Source of the DNA: a virus
Reading direction: 5' to 3' (one strand)
Virus record (IMG/VR): IMGVR_UViG_3300044680_000280
Location: 62,001 to 126,000 of that record
Length of the DNA: 64,000 nucleotides
The notes under the pieces were generated by a model. It was not told where the DNA came from, searched no databases, and saw nothing but the letters and a program-made list of their open reading frames with translations. This document shows, in pieces, positions 56,247-64,000 of the stretch (its first letter is position 1; every line of letters starts with the position of its first letter). A program made the position numbers and the translations under genes.

Positions 56247-56633
56247 CTACTTAGGCTCCCAGGAGACGAATCTTCCGCTCTCGATGTCATCCTGCTTGAA
56301 GTCGTAGTCCTCCATGCAGTCCTCGATCCGTTCACGAAGGGAGTCCCGCCACCCCTGCGTCCGCTTGACAATGGGGGCCTTACCAGGCTTGAGGGGCTTC
56401 CCTTTGGCAAAGGAGTAGAGCTGCACTCGAATGGCGTCCTCGCCGACGCCCGCACCAGAGGTTCCGCGCTCGGAAATGGACGTCCAAACTCGCACGCCTG
56501 CGTTTTGGGAGAGGAACAGGTCCAGGACGACCTCCCCTCGAATCGCGCTCTTCCGTGGGTGCAGCGCATGAAACGCCCGATGAATGTAGGTCTCCATCTC
56601 GGAAAGAGTGACCTCTGTGTAGGTCGCGGCCAT
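56247..56633 (-). CDS. Conserved phage-type protein of unknown function (128 aa)
   Basis: I start at the ATG at 56633 (MAATYTEVTLSEMETYIHRA) because AGGAGG lies eight bases upstream, inside the last helicase codons. The ATG overlaps the helicase TAA (TAATG). The protein has a mixed alpha/beta core: FHALHPRKSAIRGEVVLDLF, then GVRVWTSISERGTSGAGVGE, DAIRVQLYSFAKGKPL and KAPIVKRTQGWRDSLRERIE. The pattern G-V-G-x-D-A-I-R-V followed by V-K-R-T-Q-x-W-R-D resembles proteins I associate with diverse large phages, of no known function. Tight coupling to the helicase suggests a shared pathway. Confidence 0.65.
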   Translation of the reverse strand: MAATYTEVTLSEMETYIHRAFHALHPRKSAIRGEVVLDLFLSQNAGVRVWTSISERGTSGAGVGEDAIRVQLYSFAKGKPLKPGKAPIVKRTQGWRDSLRERIEDCMEDYDFKQDDIESGRFVSWEPK

Positions 56634-59600
56634 TACACGTTCCTCCTGTCGTAGGTTGTAGGAGCGGCCCAAACGGGAAGCGCAAGGTCCTCCTCCGTGG
56701 CACTGGCGTGACTGAAGAATTGAGCGAGAACGGTCTTTACCTCTGCCTCGGGTGTCGTCTCAGGGGTGGGATCGTTCTTTCCCGCAACGTTCTGTCCCGT
56801 TGTCAACCCAGCTTGAGCCACGAACGGGGAGATCCCAGCTTGCCGACCGTAAACGCTCTTACGTGGGCAGACGATGGTGAGGTTCTTTGCGGCTCGAGTC
56901 ATGGCCACGTAGGCCAGTTGGCGTTCCGTTTTGTACTCTTCTTCCCGTTCCTTTCGAAGAGCCTCCTGAACCTCGGGAGGCAGCTCGGCCTCCAAGGGGT
57001 TTGGCTTTGGCTCGTACGGAAACACTCCCTTGGCCATGACGACCGACGTGTTGTTCCATTGGGCGCCCTTGACAGAGTGAATCGTTGAAAGAATGACACA
57101 GGGGGGTGCTCTTCGTTCACTCGGAGCCAACTTTAGCTGTTCATCGTCCCAAGTCTTGAGATCGACACGCAAGTCTTTCGCCGCAACAACGAGCTTGTCG
57201 ATGCGAGCCTTGAATTTCTTTGGATCGCTCGGGTCCGTCTCTGGATTGTCTGGGTCTGGTTGGGCGATCTGAAATAGGAAGGCGACGTTTCCCACAGGTT
57301 TCTTGGATTCGTCATCATCGGGATCAGGCGGGGCATCACCTTCTTCCTCGTGCTCGTTATTGAATGGCATGAGAACGTCACGAAGAGTTGGAGCGTCTGC
57401 GCCTTGACGCTCAGGAGCACCCTTAATATTGAGGATATCCCCGAAAAGGTCCTGGGTTGTGTACTTTTTTTGTTCGCCACCCCTACTCACAAGAATCCCT
57501 GAATCGACAGAGCTTCGTATGCCGTTGAGAGAACGACCTAAATTCTCGAGCTCCTCACCAGTCGCTCGTACTTTCCAGTTTTCCCATCGACGAGCTGGAT
57601 CCATCGCGTCCATGAAGTCATTGATTCCGTTACGGTCAAACAAATCGAGGGGATTCACGTTCGCCGTGGTCGTTCCAGACTTGCGGGCCCTCTTCTCAAC
57701 AACCTCACGAACAATCCGTTCCGACTCCCCAGCCTTCAAGAAAAAACGGTTGGGCTTGTTCAAAATCTCAATGAGAGACCGCTGCATTCGCTCGAAGTCC
57801 TGCCCGACTGCGAGATTGAAGTAGCTCATGACCGTAATGGTCTCGGGCGACTTCAAAAAGCTTGTACCGCCTTTGCGGGCGTATGGAATGCCCTGAATGA
57901 TGCAGGCCGTTTCGAAGTCGTTCTGCTCCATGTTGGTGCGAGTAAGCACGGCATAGTTTTCGATGGGTTCCCCAGCGTCCAAATCCTGCTTGATCTGACC
58001 AACGACGTTGAGCGCTCCGTTTGCGTGCGTTGCGGGCTCCTGAACAACAATAGACGCCTGCCCTCGCGGTTTAGATGGGTCAGGACGGGCTTCGATACGA
58101 ACTGCCGTTTCATGGTGCTCCATGAGCTGATTGGCATGGTCCACGATTTCAGGCAGACAACGGTAATTGGTCTTGATCGACTTGACCTTCCAACCTGGCT
58201 TGCCGTGAAACTGATTGAAGAGCTCGGGACGCGCCCCCACGAAGCGGTTGATCGATTGTTTTGGGTCGCCCACGAGCCATTCGGACTTACCATCCGAGCC
58301 GTCGCCGATTTTCTCGCACATCATGTCGATGATCTGATGTTGAACCGTATTAAGGTCCTGGGCTTCATCAACGATAACGTGGTCGAACATCGCTTGGATC
58401 TTCGCTCGAACCTTCGGGTCTCTCTTCAAAAGGTCACGAAAGAGCAGAATCATATCGGAAAAGTCTCCGAGACGAGCTTTCCCATTATCGCGCCACTTGG
58501 CCAGAAATTCCCCCCATTGCCTGCTGGCTCTGGGGTTAGTCCTCACACACGGGGGAGACCAGTTCTTGTTGACGCCCTTAAAGCCTTGAGTCCAGGCGTA
58601 CCACTCAGCTTGAGCGGCCTCATCGGGTCCCTTTGCCGAAGCTTTAGCCTGTTCTGACGTAACGTCATTCATGATCCATGCTTGAACCACATTGCCTGTT
58701 TTGCGCGGCGGATCCTCATTTAAACATTCCTTCCAGATCCGAGACATGTACCCGAAAAACGCACCAGGAGATGGGGCACGACCCGCCCGATGTTCGTGAA
58801 ACCCAGACTTTTCCGAATCCTTTGGCATAAACCATGTGGAAAGAGTTGCCTTTTCCTCAGGAGTCCCGTTTTCCACAACAAACTTGCGAAACATCCCGTG
58901 CATCGTACCGACATGCATCTGATTAAGGATATTGTCCCCCACTCGAGCGGCAATACGCTCACGTAGCTCCCGAGCGGCCTTTTTGTTGAAACTAACGATG
59001 AATACGCGCGAAGGGTTCACCTTCTTTTCTTTGACCAAATAGGCGGCTCGAGCGGTCGCCGTCGTCGTCTTTCCAGATCCCGCGCCCGCATCCACGAGAA
59101 CCTTGCCGTCAGTCATTGCGGCGTCGAGCTGCTCGGGATCAAGACCTTTGAGAGACTCGGGAACGTTCTGTGCTTTTGCCGCCGCTACAGCCGCCGTCGC
59201 GATGCCCACCACCTCGGATCGGGTGGGAGGTATGTCTGGTGTCCCGCTGACCTCGAGCGCCTTTGCCGCCGCCACCGTGGCGTCCGCCTGAATGAGGCTC
59301 AGACGTTCTGTATGGGCCGCCTGCGCCTGGTGCCCCTCTTCACTCAGAGGCGGGCTGTTCGACTTCTTGGCGTGGTCTATGGCCAGCGCCGCCGTGTTGT
59401 CCTGCGTCGCCGTAGAGGCAGCGTCGACAGCATCCTGGAAAGATCCTGAACCCGCCGTCTTCGCCGCAATGTCGATCCACGCCCGAATGCGACCGTTCCG
59501 AACGTTGATAACTGAAAACTTGTCCAGGGCGATAGCGCCGTCGTCGAGACAGGACGACTGCATCGCCGTCTTGACCTCCTGAATGGCTTTGTTCGTCTTG

Positions 59601-59944
59601 AAGACCTTGCGGATGGTGTTTGCTCCTCCGCGCGAAAGTACTGTACGAAGTTGCAGGGCTTGGCGCGGGAGACCCGCTCGATTCGCCCCGAAGTGGAAAA
59701 CCTTCTCAAGCATTTTCCGCATGTTGTCCGTCGGCATGTGCTCAGACAGAAACGTGTGGAACTCGTCGCCCATCATGGAATTGAGCGTACGGATGAGCGC
59801 GACGCCCTTTTGGATGACGGGATCGGAAGGATCTTGGATACCCGTCTTTTCCTTGAGAGTTCGATAGTATGTATCGAAGGCGAGGATCAGTACGACCCAC
59901 TCCGCAACCTCGATCTCCTTGATATCCGCTACGGGCTCGTCCAT
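56633..59944 (-). CDS. UvrD/PcrA-like SF1 DNA helicase with long N-terminal extension (1103 aa)
   Basis: All expected SF1A motifs are present: Walker A GAGSGKT (287-293), DEAQD (526-530), GDPKQSI (559-565), TNYR (about 592), LTRTN (about 667), STIHSVKGAQW (953-963) and VAMTRA (1013-1018). SF1A enzymes unwind DNA 3' to 5' in repair and replication. The motor spans roughly 265-1040. The first 250 residues are an unrecognised, mostly helical domain (AEWVVLILAFDTYYRTLKEK), and an acidic stretch (PPDPDDDESKK) lies near 875. AAGGAAG supports the ATG at 59944. A helicase gene between sheath and tube is uncommon. It could act in host takeover, replication, recombination or end processing; which one cannot be told from sequence. 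Confidence 0.9.
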   Translation of the reverse strand: MDEPVADIKEIEVAEWVVLILAFDTYYRTLKEKTGIQDPSDPVIQKGVALIRTLNSMMGDEFHTFLSEHMPTDNMRKMLEKVFHFGANRAGLPRQALQLRTVLSRGGANTIRKVFKTNKAIQEVKTAMQSSCLDDGAIALDKFSVINVRNGRIRAWIDIAAKTAGSGSFQDAVDAASTATQDNTAALAIDHAKKSNSPPLSEEGHQAQAAHTERLSLIQADATVAAAKALEVSGTPDIPPTRSEVVGIATAAVAAAKAQNVPESLKGLDPEQLDAAMTDGKVLVDAGAGSGKTTTATARAAYLVKEKKVNPSRVFIVSFNKKAARELRERIAARVGDNILNQMHVGTMHGMFRKFVVENGTPEEKATLSTWFMPKDSEKSGFHEHRAGRAPSPGAFFGYMSRIWKECLNEDPPRKTGNVVQAWIMNDVTSEQAKASAKGPDEAAQAEWYAWTQGFKGVNKNWSPPCVRTNPRASRQWGEFLAKWRDNGKARLGDFSDMILLFRDLLKRDPKVRAKIQAMFDHVIVDEAQDLNTVQHQIIDMMCEKIGDGSDGKSEWLVGDPKQSINRFVGARPELFNQFHGKPGWKVKSIKTNYRCLPEIVDHANQLMEHHETAVRIEARPDPSKPRGQASIVVQEPATHANGALNVVGQIKQDLDAGEPIENYAVLTRTNMEQNDFETACIIQGIPYARKGGTSFLKSPETITVMSYFNLAVGQDFERMQRSLIEILNKPNRFFLKAGESERIVREVVEKRARKSGTTTANVNPLDLFDRNGINDFMDAMDPARRWENWKVRATGEELENLGRSLNGIRSSVDSGILVSRGGEQKKYTTQDLFGDILNIKGAPERQGADAPTLRDVLMPFNNEHEEEGDAPPDPDDDESKKPVGNVAFLFQIAQPDPDNPETDPSDPKKFKARIDKLVVAAKDLRVDLKTWDDEQLKLAPSERRAPPCVILSTIHSVKGAQWNNTSVVMAKGVFPYEPKPNPLEAELPPEVQEALRKEREEEYKTERQLAYVAMTRAAKNLTIVCPRKSVYGRQAGISPFVAQAGLTTGQNVAGKNDPTPETTPEAEVKTVLAQFFSHASATEEDLALPVWAAPTTYDRRNV

Positions 59945-59973
59945 GGTTCTTCCTTACATTACCCCGCACAAGT

Positions 59974-59989
59974 GAAACCGGACGGTTTC
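59974..59989 (-). other. Small hairpin between topoisomerase and helicase genes
   Basis: Arms 59984-59989 and 59974-59979 give a 6-bp stem (GAAACC / GGTTTC) with a 4-base loop in the 66-bp gap. The following bases on the minus strand (ACTTGTG) are not a T-run, so this is not a good intrinsic terminator. It may be an RNA-processing or stability element. Confidence 0.3.
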
Positions 59990-60010
59990 TCTTACACCGT
60001 AGAGCTTGGC

Positions 60011-60976
60011 CTAAGAAGAGAATTTGTCGAGAACCGTTCCGTCTTTCGTGTACGCTTCTTCGAGGTTAGGGACCAGGTACTGAGAGCGCAACGTGGACGG
60101 CTCGTGCCCGACCGCGTCGGACGTCTCATCCAACGCTTTCAAGAACTCCTTTTTCAGGAGCTTTTCTCGCTCCTTCTTGTCTTCAGGGAGTTCCTTGCCC
60201 TTCGACCGGATCGCCTTGAGACGCTCCTGCATTTCCCGGTTCGCATGATACCCCCGGAGATCCTTTGCCGTAACGTCAAAATCCTTCAGATAGGCGTTGA
60301 CTTTCTCAGCCGTAGCCTTCGGAAGAAGTTCGGAATTCTCCCCTTTGGCCGCTTCGTACGCTTTCTTGAGGGCCTTTTTGATGCCGGCGTCCGTGACCTT
60401 TTTGTCGTGATCCACCCCGGACTTGCCGACGTACCTAATGGTCGCCCCACCCGAACCGAAGCTCACGTGCTTCTTGCGCCACCCGGTGACCCCAAAGTGC
60501 CCGTCCTTGGCGCTGTCGTCATTGCCAACCCGCTCATACGTATGGTCAATGAGGGCGACCGCCAGGGCCGTTTGAGCCGTGTCCTCATCGTCGGAGGATA
60601 GGTCGCTCTTGTACTTAGTACGGAGTTTACCGATACTCTTTTTAAGGGCATCGATTCGCTCAGCCTTCTTCTTGTCCCGATTGGCAATTTGACGGTCCGA
60701 ATACTCGTAGACGGTCATTTCATCACCGTCTTTGGTCTTGACCTTCTTCTTGGACTTGTAGCTAGCGGCCACCCGCTCCACCATTGCCTTGTTGTGTTTG
60801 AAGTACTCAACCTCAGAAAGCCGCTTCTCTGCCTCACCCTTCGAAGGATAACAGCCCCCATTCCAGTCTTTATTATTCGGAGACCGAACGCAGAACTCCC
60901 CCTTCTCTTTGACGATAATGGCTACACGTGTCGCCGCAGCAATACGCCATACGACTCGAGGAGTTAGAGAGTCCAC
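60011..60976 (-). CDS. Type IB DNA topoisomerase, poxvirus-like (321 aa)
   Basis: The catalytic pentad can be placed: R167 in FGVTGWRKKHV, K185 in RYVGKSGVDH, R241 in VTAKDLRGYHA, H291 in DAVGHEPSTL and nucleophile Y300 in RSQYLVPNL. The preceding YERVGNDDSAKDGHFGVTGW is the usual G-N-x-x-x-x-x-x-x-F/Y-G-x-T entry. Such enzymes relax supercoils through a 3'-phosphotyrosyl bond. The length of about 320 residues fits poxvirus and bacterial TopIB. The start is GTG. The first 20 residues (SLTPRVVWRIAAATRVAI) are a basic amphipathic helix resembling the start of the 214-aa gene product. Residues 22-62 form a small domain (CYPSKGEAEKRLSEVEYFKH). It sits 23 bases after the 214-aa gene. Confidence 0.9.
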   Translation of the reverse strand: MDSLTPRVVWRIAAATRVAIIVKEKGEFCVRSPNNKDWNGGCYPSKGEAEKRLSEVEYFKHNKAMVERVAASYKSKKKVKTKDGDEMTVYEYSDRQIANRDKKKAERIDALKKSIGKLRTKYKSDLSSDDEDTAQTALAVALIDHTYERVGNDDSAKDGHFGVTGWRKKHVSFGSGGATIRYVGKSGVDHDKKVTDAGIKKALKKAYEAAKGENSELLPKATAEKVNAYLKDFDVTAKDLRGYHANREMQERLKAIRSKGKELPEDKKEREKLLKKEFLKALDETSDAVGHEPSTLRSQYLVPNLEEAYTKDGTVLDKFSS

Positions 60977-60999
60977 CCTAGTACGATCCGATAAGAACG

Positions 61000-61644
61000 T
61001 CAGTGTGAATCGTATTGGATACCCAAGTGCTCCCAGAGAGCCTCGAGCTCCAGAATCGTCATGTTTGAGGCCTTGCTCATGTTGTCCTTGAGCCAGCCGT
61101 AGAATGCGATGCCACCCTGCCGCCCTCGGGGCCAGTAATTGGTGTCCTGCCTGTAACCGTCCGCCGCTTTCCCCTCGGCATGAATGACAACACTGTTTGT
61201 CACGCGAAAATCACGGGGACTCGCATGAATACTGACAATAGTGTCATCAGGAAACTTCTTTTCGAGATCAATCGTCGTGCCCGCCGGCTCAACGTCAATC
61301 CCGCGCCTGGTTTGCTCACGAAGCTTGAAGAGATTCTCGTGCCCTGAGCGTGAGAGAATATCTTCCAAGTGCTTCTTCGCCTCGTCGTAGCTCATGTGAG
61401 AGATCGACGAAACTGCCTGCTTGACGATCTTGTCCGAAAGCTCGTCATTCAGAGTCTTCGGAATCAGAGTCAGCTCGCGAACTTTCTTGCCCCTCTTGCC
61501 AGCGTTCTGCATCTCCGTGATCTGAAGACTTCCGTGAAAGTGATGGAGCTTCAGATGTTCCGTAAAAGTGGATTTACCCACTTCCAACGCAACGATCCGG
61601 AGGGCAGCCGCTCGAGCTGCAACACGAAAGGCTAGGGGATTCAT
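61000..61644 (-). CDS. Protein of unknown function with leader shared with the topoisomerase (214 aa)
   Basis: A GGGAG six bases before the ATG at 61644 supports the start. The N-terminus (MNPLAFRVAARAAALRIVAL, then EVGKSTF) lines up with the topoisomerase N-terminus (MDSLTPRVVWRIAAATRVAI, then IVKEKGEF): L, R-V, R, A-A, R and V-A fall at the same positions. The rest has a helical segment (DKIVKQAVSSISHMSYDEAK; LEDILSRSGHENLFKLREQT) and a C-terminal alpha/beta part (DTIVSIHASPRDFRVTNSVV; RQGGIAFYGWLKDNMSKASN). No family is recognised. It is directly downstream of the sheath gene, and the leader suggests that it and the topoisomerase share a location, possibly the capsid interior. Confidence 0.7.
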   Translation of the reverse strand: MNPLAFRVAARAAALRIVALEVGKSTFTEHLKLHHFHGSLQITEMQNAGKRGKKVRELTLIPKTLNDELSDKIVKQAVSSISHMSYDEAKKHLEDILSRSGHENLFKLREQTRRGIDVEPAGTTIDLEKKFPDDTIVSIHASPRDFRVTNSVVIHAEGKAADGYRQDTNYWPRGRQGGIAFYGWLKDNMSKASNMTILELEALWEHLGIQYDSH

Positions 61645-61667
61645 TTTAATCTCCCTTACCTACGATC

Positions 61668-64000
61668 TCAGAGGCTCGCCCTGAGGTTGAACGTGAGTAC
61701 GAGGTATAGAAGGGGGAAGATGGGCTGGTAGTACGCCTGGAAGTCCAGGGTGGTCGGATCGTTCGCGTCCACGTTGGCAGCGACGCCCGTGTAAGCCGCG
61801 ATGATTTCCGCCTGAATGAGACCCTTCAAGAGAGCGGTCATCGAGACGACGACTTCATTCGTTCGCGAGGCAAGGAACTTGGTGCCAACGAACGAGTCGA
61901 GAGCGCTTCGGCTTTGCTCTTGTGTGAAGTCGGAGATCTGAGTGACCGTCGGAAGACGGGTCAAAATCGACGTCATGTTCGTCGTCAGACCCTGGCGGAT
62001 TCGGAGGAATCCGTTACCCAGGTCGTCGAGGAGCGTGACGCCCGCGACTGCCGTCTGGTTTGCCGTGACGGGGTCGAGAGTTCGCTCGATGCTGGTAAAG
62101 CCCAGAATCTTGCGGTGCGTATAGGGAGTCGCCACGTCGATTGCTGGGGAGCAGGACGCTCCTGCAACCGCCGCCGCAAAGAAGGTTCCGTCCACGATGC
62201 TGTCGTAGGACTGGCCGGTCTCGTCGGTCAGGGTGATATCCGAGCTGTCGGGGTAGAGAGCCAGGATACGGTTCGAATTGAGGCTCTTGGCAACGGACTG
62301 AGCATTGCTTGGAGTGGTTCCCGAAGCGAATCCGATCATACCCATGCGCTCTGCTTGATTTCGAATGCTCGACTGAACTTCGCAGTGCTGCGTGAGGTAC
62401 GCAAACACTGAGGTGTCCGTCGCGAGCGGAACGATGACGTCGGGCTTGACATTGCCAGGAAGCGGGGTCGCGAGACCTTGAATCGCAGCGATGAAACTCG
62501 CATCCGACGCCTGGTTCGTGTTCGCGACGGTGAGAACCTGGTCGATACCAACGAGAACCGCACCGTTCTGGACCATCAGATAGAAGGCAAGGGAGACGCG
62601 GTTCTGCGGGCTGACCGCACCGAAGTTGGCCTCGACTGTCTTCTGCTGCTGGTAAAGACGAGTCGTGTAGTCCTGCTTCATGTACGTGTAGGACACGTAG
62701 TAGGAGTCACCAATCGAAGGCGCGACGCCCGAGGGGTCGAACGTTTGAACCGTACCTGTATCGTTCACTCCGACACCGACCGTGTTCGAAACCGTTGTCT
62801 CGAGACCGGGAATGGCGTACGTCGGAATCGACGAGGACACCTGGAAGGTTTCGCTTACGGTCAGGGTGAAGCTTCCAGCCGAGTCGTACGAGCCGCTCGA
62901 GGCTGGGAGAACTGTGAAGCGAAGTCCCGTGACTTCGTCAACATAGGTCTGACCAGGGTAACCGACGTTGTTCGTACCCGTACCCGTACCGCTCGCATTC
63001 GAGGAGGTGACGACGTAGTTGTTCGTGGCGTCTTCGCCGTTATCCCCATCCGTACCAGGCGTGAGCCCGATGTTCGTAGTGGGATTGAAGGCCGAATTAC
63101 CCGAGGTGACGAAGGCGATGCTAGAGGATGCCGCACCGACGGTCAAAGACTCGAACGTGATGTAGTTCAAGCCATTGAGCTGATCGACATAAGCGACCGC
63201 GCCGCTTACGAAGCCCGACGTGGCCATCAGCTCATCGACAACTTCGTAGGCGAAAACCTTCGTCTGCGTTGCCGTCTGATTGACGGTGAGTCCGAGAGTC
63301 GCGTTCGACGTGCCCGAACCGATGGAGATGATCGAGTTGGCGTTATTCGTGGGGCTCGTCAAACGGAGCTTGTTGACGTTTCCAAGAGTTCCCGCCGACG
63401 CAACACCCGAAAGGCCCGGAACCGTATTGATGAGCGTCACAAGGGTCGACGTGGTAACGGAAGTACCAGCCGTCAGGGTGATGGTGTACTGAACCCCATT
63501 GACCGTAATGATGAGCTGGTCGTTGACACCCGCCGTGATGTTGAACGGTCCCGCAACCGATCCGAGAATCGTAGCGGGCTTGTTGATCGCACCAGGGGTG
63601 CCGTTCGCCGACTGGAAGGTCGTGAATCCAAGAACCGTCTCAACGGTTCCCTGCTCAATCGTGATGTTCGACACACTATCGAAACCGCCGGGGAGAGCCG
63701 CCGGAGTCGAGTAGCTGAAGATGTGAAAGAGCACGTCTCCGCCCGAGATCTGCGATAGGCCGGCGAGATGGTTCGGCGCCGTACCCGAGAAGGTGGCGTT
63801 CGCATCGATTGCCGCGTTGATCGCAGCCACGATAGCCGTAGGGGTCAGACTTCCGATAGGGATCGGGGCTACGACCGCCGTGCCGTCAATGAGCAGGTTG
63901 AGGTAGGGGGCCACTTGGGCTGTCGTCGCCGAATTCGTTGTACCCGTGTAAGATGCACTGAGCGTAACGACCGTACCAACAACCGTGGAAACGGTGTACG
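61668..64000 (-). CDS. Tail sheath protein, 5' end outside window
   Basis: The frame is open to the right edge and has no convincing start inside; the GTG at 63914 is internal, because the upstream codons (YTVSTVVGTVVTLSASYTGT) continue the same protein. The C-terminal half has the sheath pattern: a subtilisin-like-fold core with SSIRNQAERMGMIGFASG, ILALYPD and DGTFFAAAVAGASCSPAIDV, then THRKILGFTSIERTLDPVTA, LDDLGNGFLRIRQGLTT and the closing helix VVVSMTALLKGLIQAEIIAA. The N-terminal part contains extra beta domains, one (AGPFNITAGVNDQLIITVNG to ATLGLTVN) shared with the gp25-like protein, and at the window edge a VTNGS-type tail. At over 775 residues it is a large sheath, so it probably carries surface-exposed decorations. 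Confidence 0.85.
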   Translation of the reverse strand, partial: YTVSTVVGTVVTLSASYTGTTNSATTAQVAPYLNLLIDGTAVVAPIPIGSLTPTAIVAAINAAIDANATFSGTAPNHLAGLSQISGGDVLFHIFSYSTPAALPGGFDSVSNITIEQGTVETVLGFTTFQSANGTPGAINKPATILGSVAGPFNITAGVNDQLIITVNGVQYTITLTAGTSVTTSTLVTLINTVPGLSGVASAGTLGNVNKLRLTSPTNNANSIISIGSGTSNATLGLTVNQTATQTKVFAYEVVDELMATSGFVSGAVAYVDQLNGLNYITFESLTVGAASSSIAFVTSGNSAFNPTTNIGLTPGTDGDNGEDATNNYVVTSSNASGTGTGTNNVGYPGQTYVDEVTGLRFTVLPASSGSYDSAGSFTLTVSETFQVSSSIPTYAIPGLETTVSNTVGVGVNDTGTVQTFDPSGVAPSIGDSYYVSYTYMKQDYTTRLYQQQKTVEANFGAVSPQNRVSLAFYLMVQNGAVLVGIDQVLTVANTNQASDASFIAAIQGLATPLPGNVKPDVIVPLATDTSVFAYLTQHCEVQSSIRNQAERMGMIGFASGTTPSNAQSVAKSLNSNRILALYPDSSDITLTDETGQSYDSIVDGTFFAAAVAGASCSPAIDVATPYTHRKILGFTSIERTLDPVTANQTAVAGVTLLDDLGNGFLRIRQGLTTNMTSILTRLPTVTQISDFTQEQSRSALDSFVGTKFLASRTNEVVVSMTALLKGLIQAEIIAAYTGVAANVDANDPTTLDFQAYYQPIFPLLYLVLTFNLRASL

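Noticed and set aside
56231-56569. Upstream extension of the 302-aa gene to 415 codons
   Set aside because: The extra part overlaps the well-supported 128-aa gene in another frame and reads as low-quality R/S/P sequence.
62478-63758. Plus-strand frame of 426 codons opposite the sheath
   Set aside because: The composition (very high R, low hydrophobic content) is typical of antisense shadows, and the sheath frame below it is certain.

Overview
The window is a continuous piece of the late structural region of a large tailed bacteriophage with a contractile tail (myovirus morphology). Every gene I can support lies on the minus strand, so transcription runs from base 64000 towards base 1. Genes are packed with TGATG, TAATG or ATGA overlaps or gaps of a few bases. 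No stretch above about 200 bases lacks a gene, and I see no tRNA, CRISPR array, integrase or insertion sequence. Recognisable parts are a tail sheath, tail tube, tape measure, gpD/gp27-like hub, gp5/gpV-like spike, tail lysozyme, baseplate J protein and fibre proteins. The very large structural genes suggest a jumbo or near-jumbo genome; that is inference, as is any statement about the host, which the sequence does not reveal.

Regions in transcription order. (1) 64000-61668: tail sheath, with its start beyond the right edge. (2) 61644-54104: seven genes that separate the sheath from the tube. They include a viral-type topoisomerase IB and a UvrD/PcrA-like SF1 helicase; the others are unrecognised. 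The topoisomerase and the gene just before it share a basic amphipathic N-terminal leader, which hints at virion packaging. (3) 54085-47236: tail tube, two related probable tail-assembly-chaperone genes and the tape measure. (4) 47225-38471: a paralogous pair of hub-associated proteins (one carrying a lysozyme domain), the hub, the spike and a small hydrophobic protein. (5) 38459-24770: a 1965-residue structural protein, a 55-residue protein, three further baseplate genes including a probable gp25-like wedge, and baseplate J. (6) 24742-1: fibre and adhesin region. It holds a 2178-residue fibre with a pectate-lyase-type beta helix and an inserted lectin domain, a probable tail-protein-I-like gene, small fibre proteins, two paralogous fibre-base genes, several concanavalin/LamG-like proteins, a 2706-residue fibre and a further lectin-like protein cut by the left edge.

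The most unusual elements are these. The 2706-residue fibre contains 72 consecutive 20-residue modules (4320 bp) with no net insertion or deletion, organised mostly as a 60-residue A-B-C super-repeat. Three fibre genes share a leader made of a pyrimidine tract and a hairpin whose 3' arm carries the start codon. Replication-type enzymes with a shared N-terminal leader sit between sheath and tube. A small beta-rich module recurs across many virion genes, apparently including the sheath. Together the genes build the tail and its host-recognition apparatus, and the adhesin end looks like a duplicating, module-swapping cassette system.
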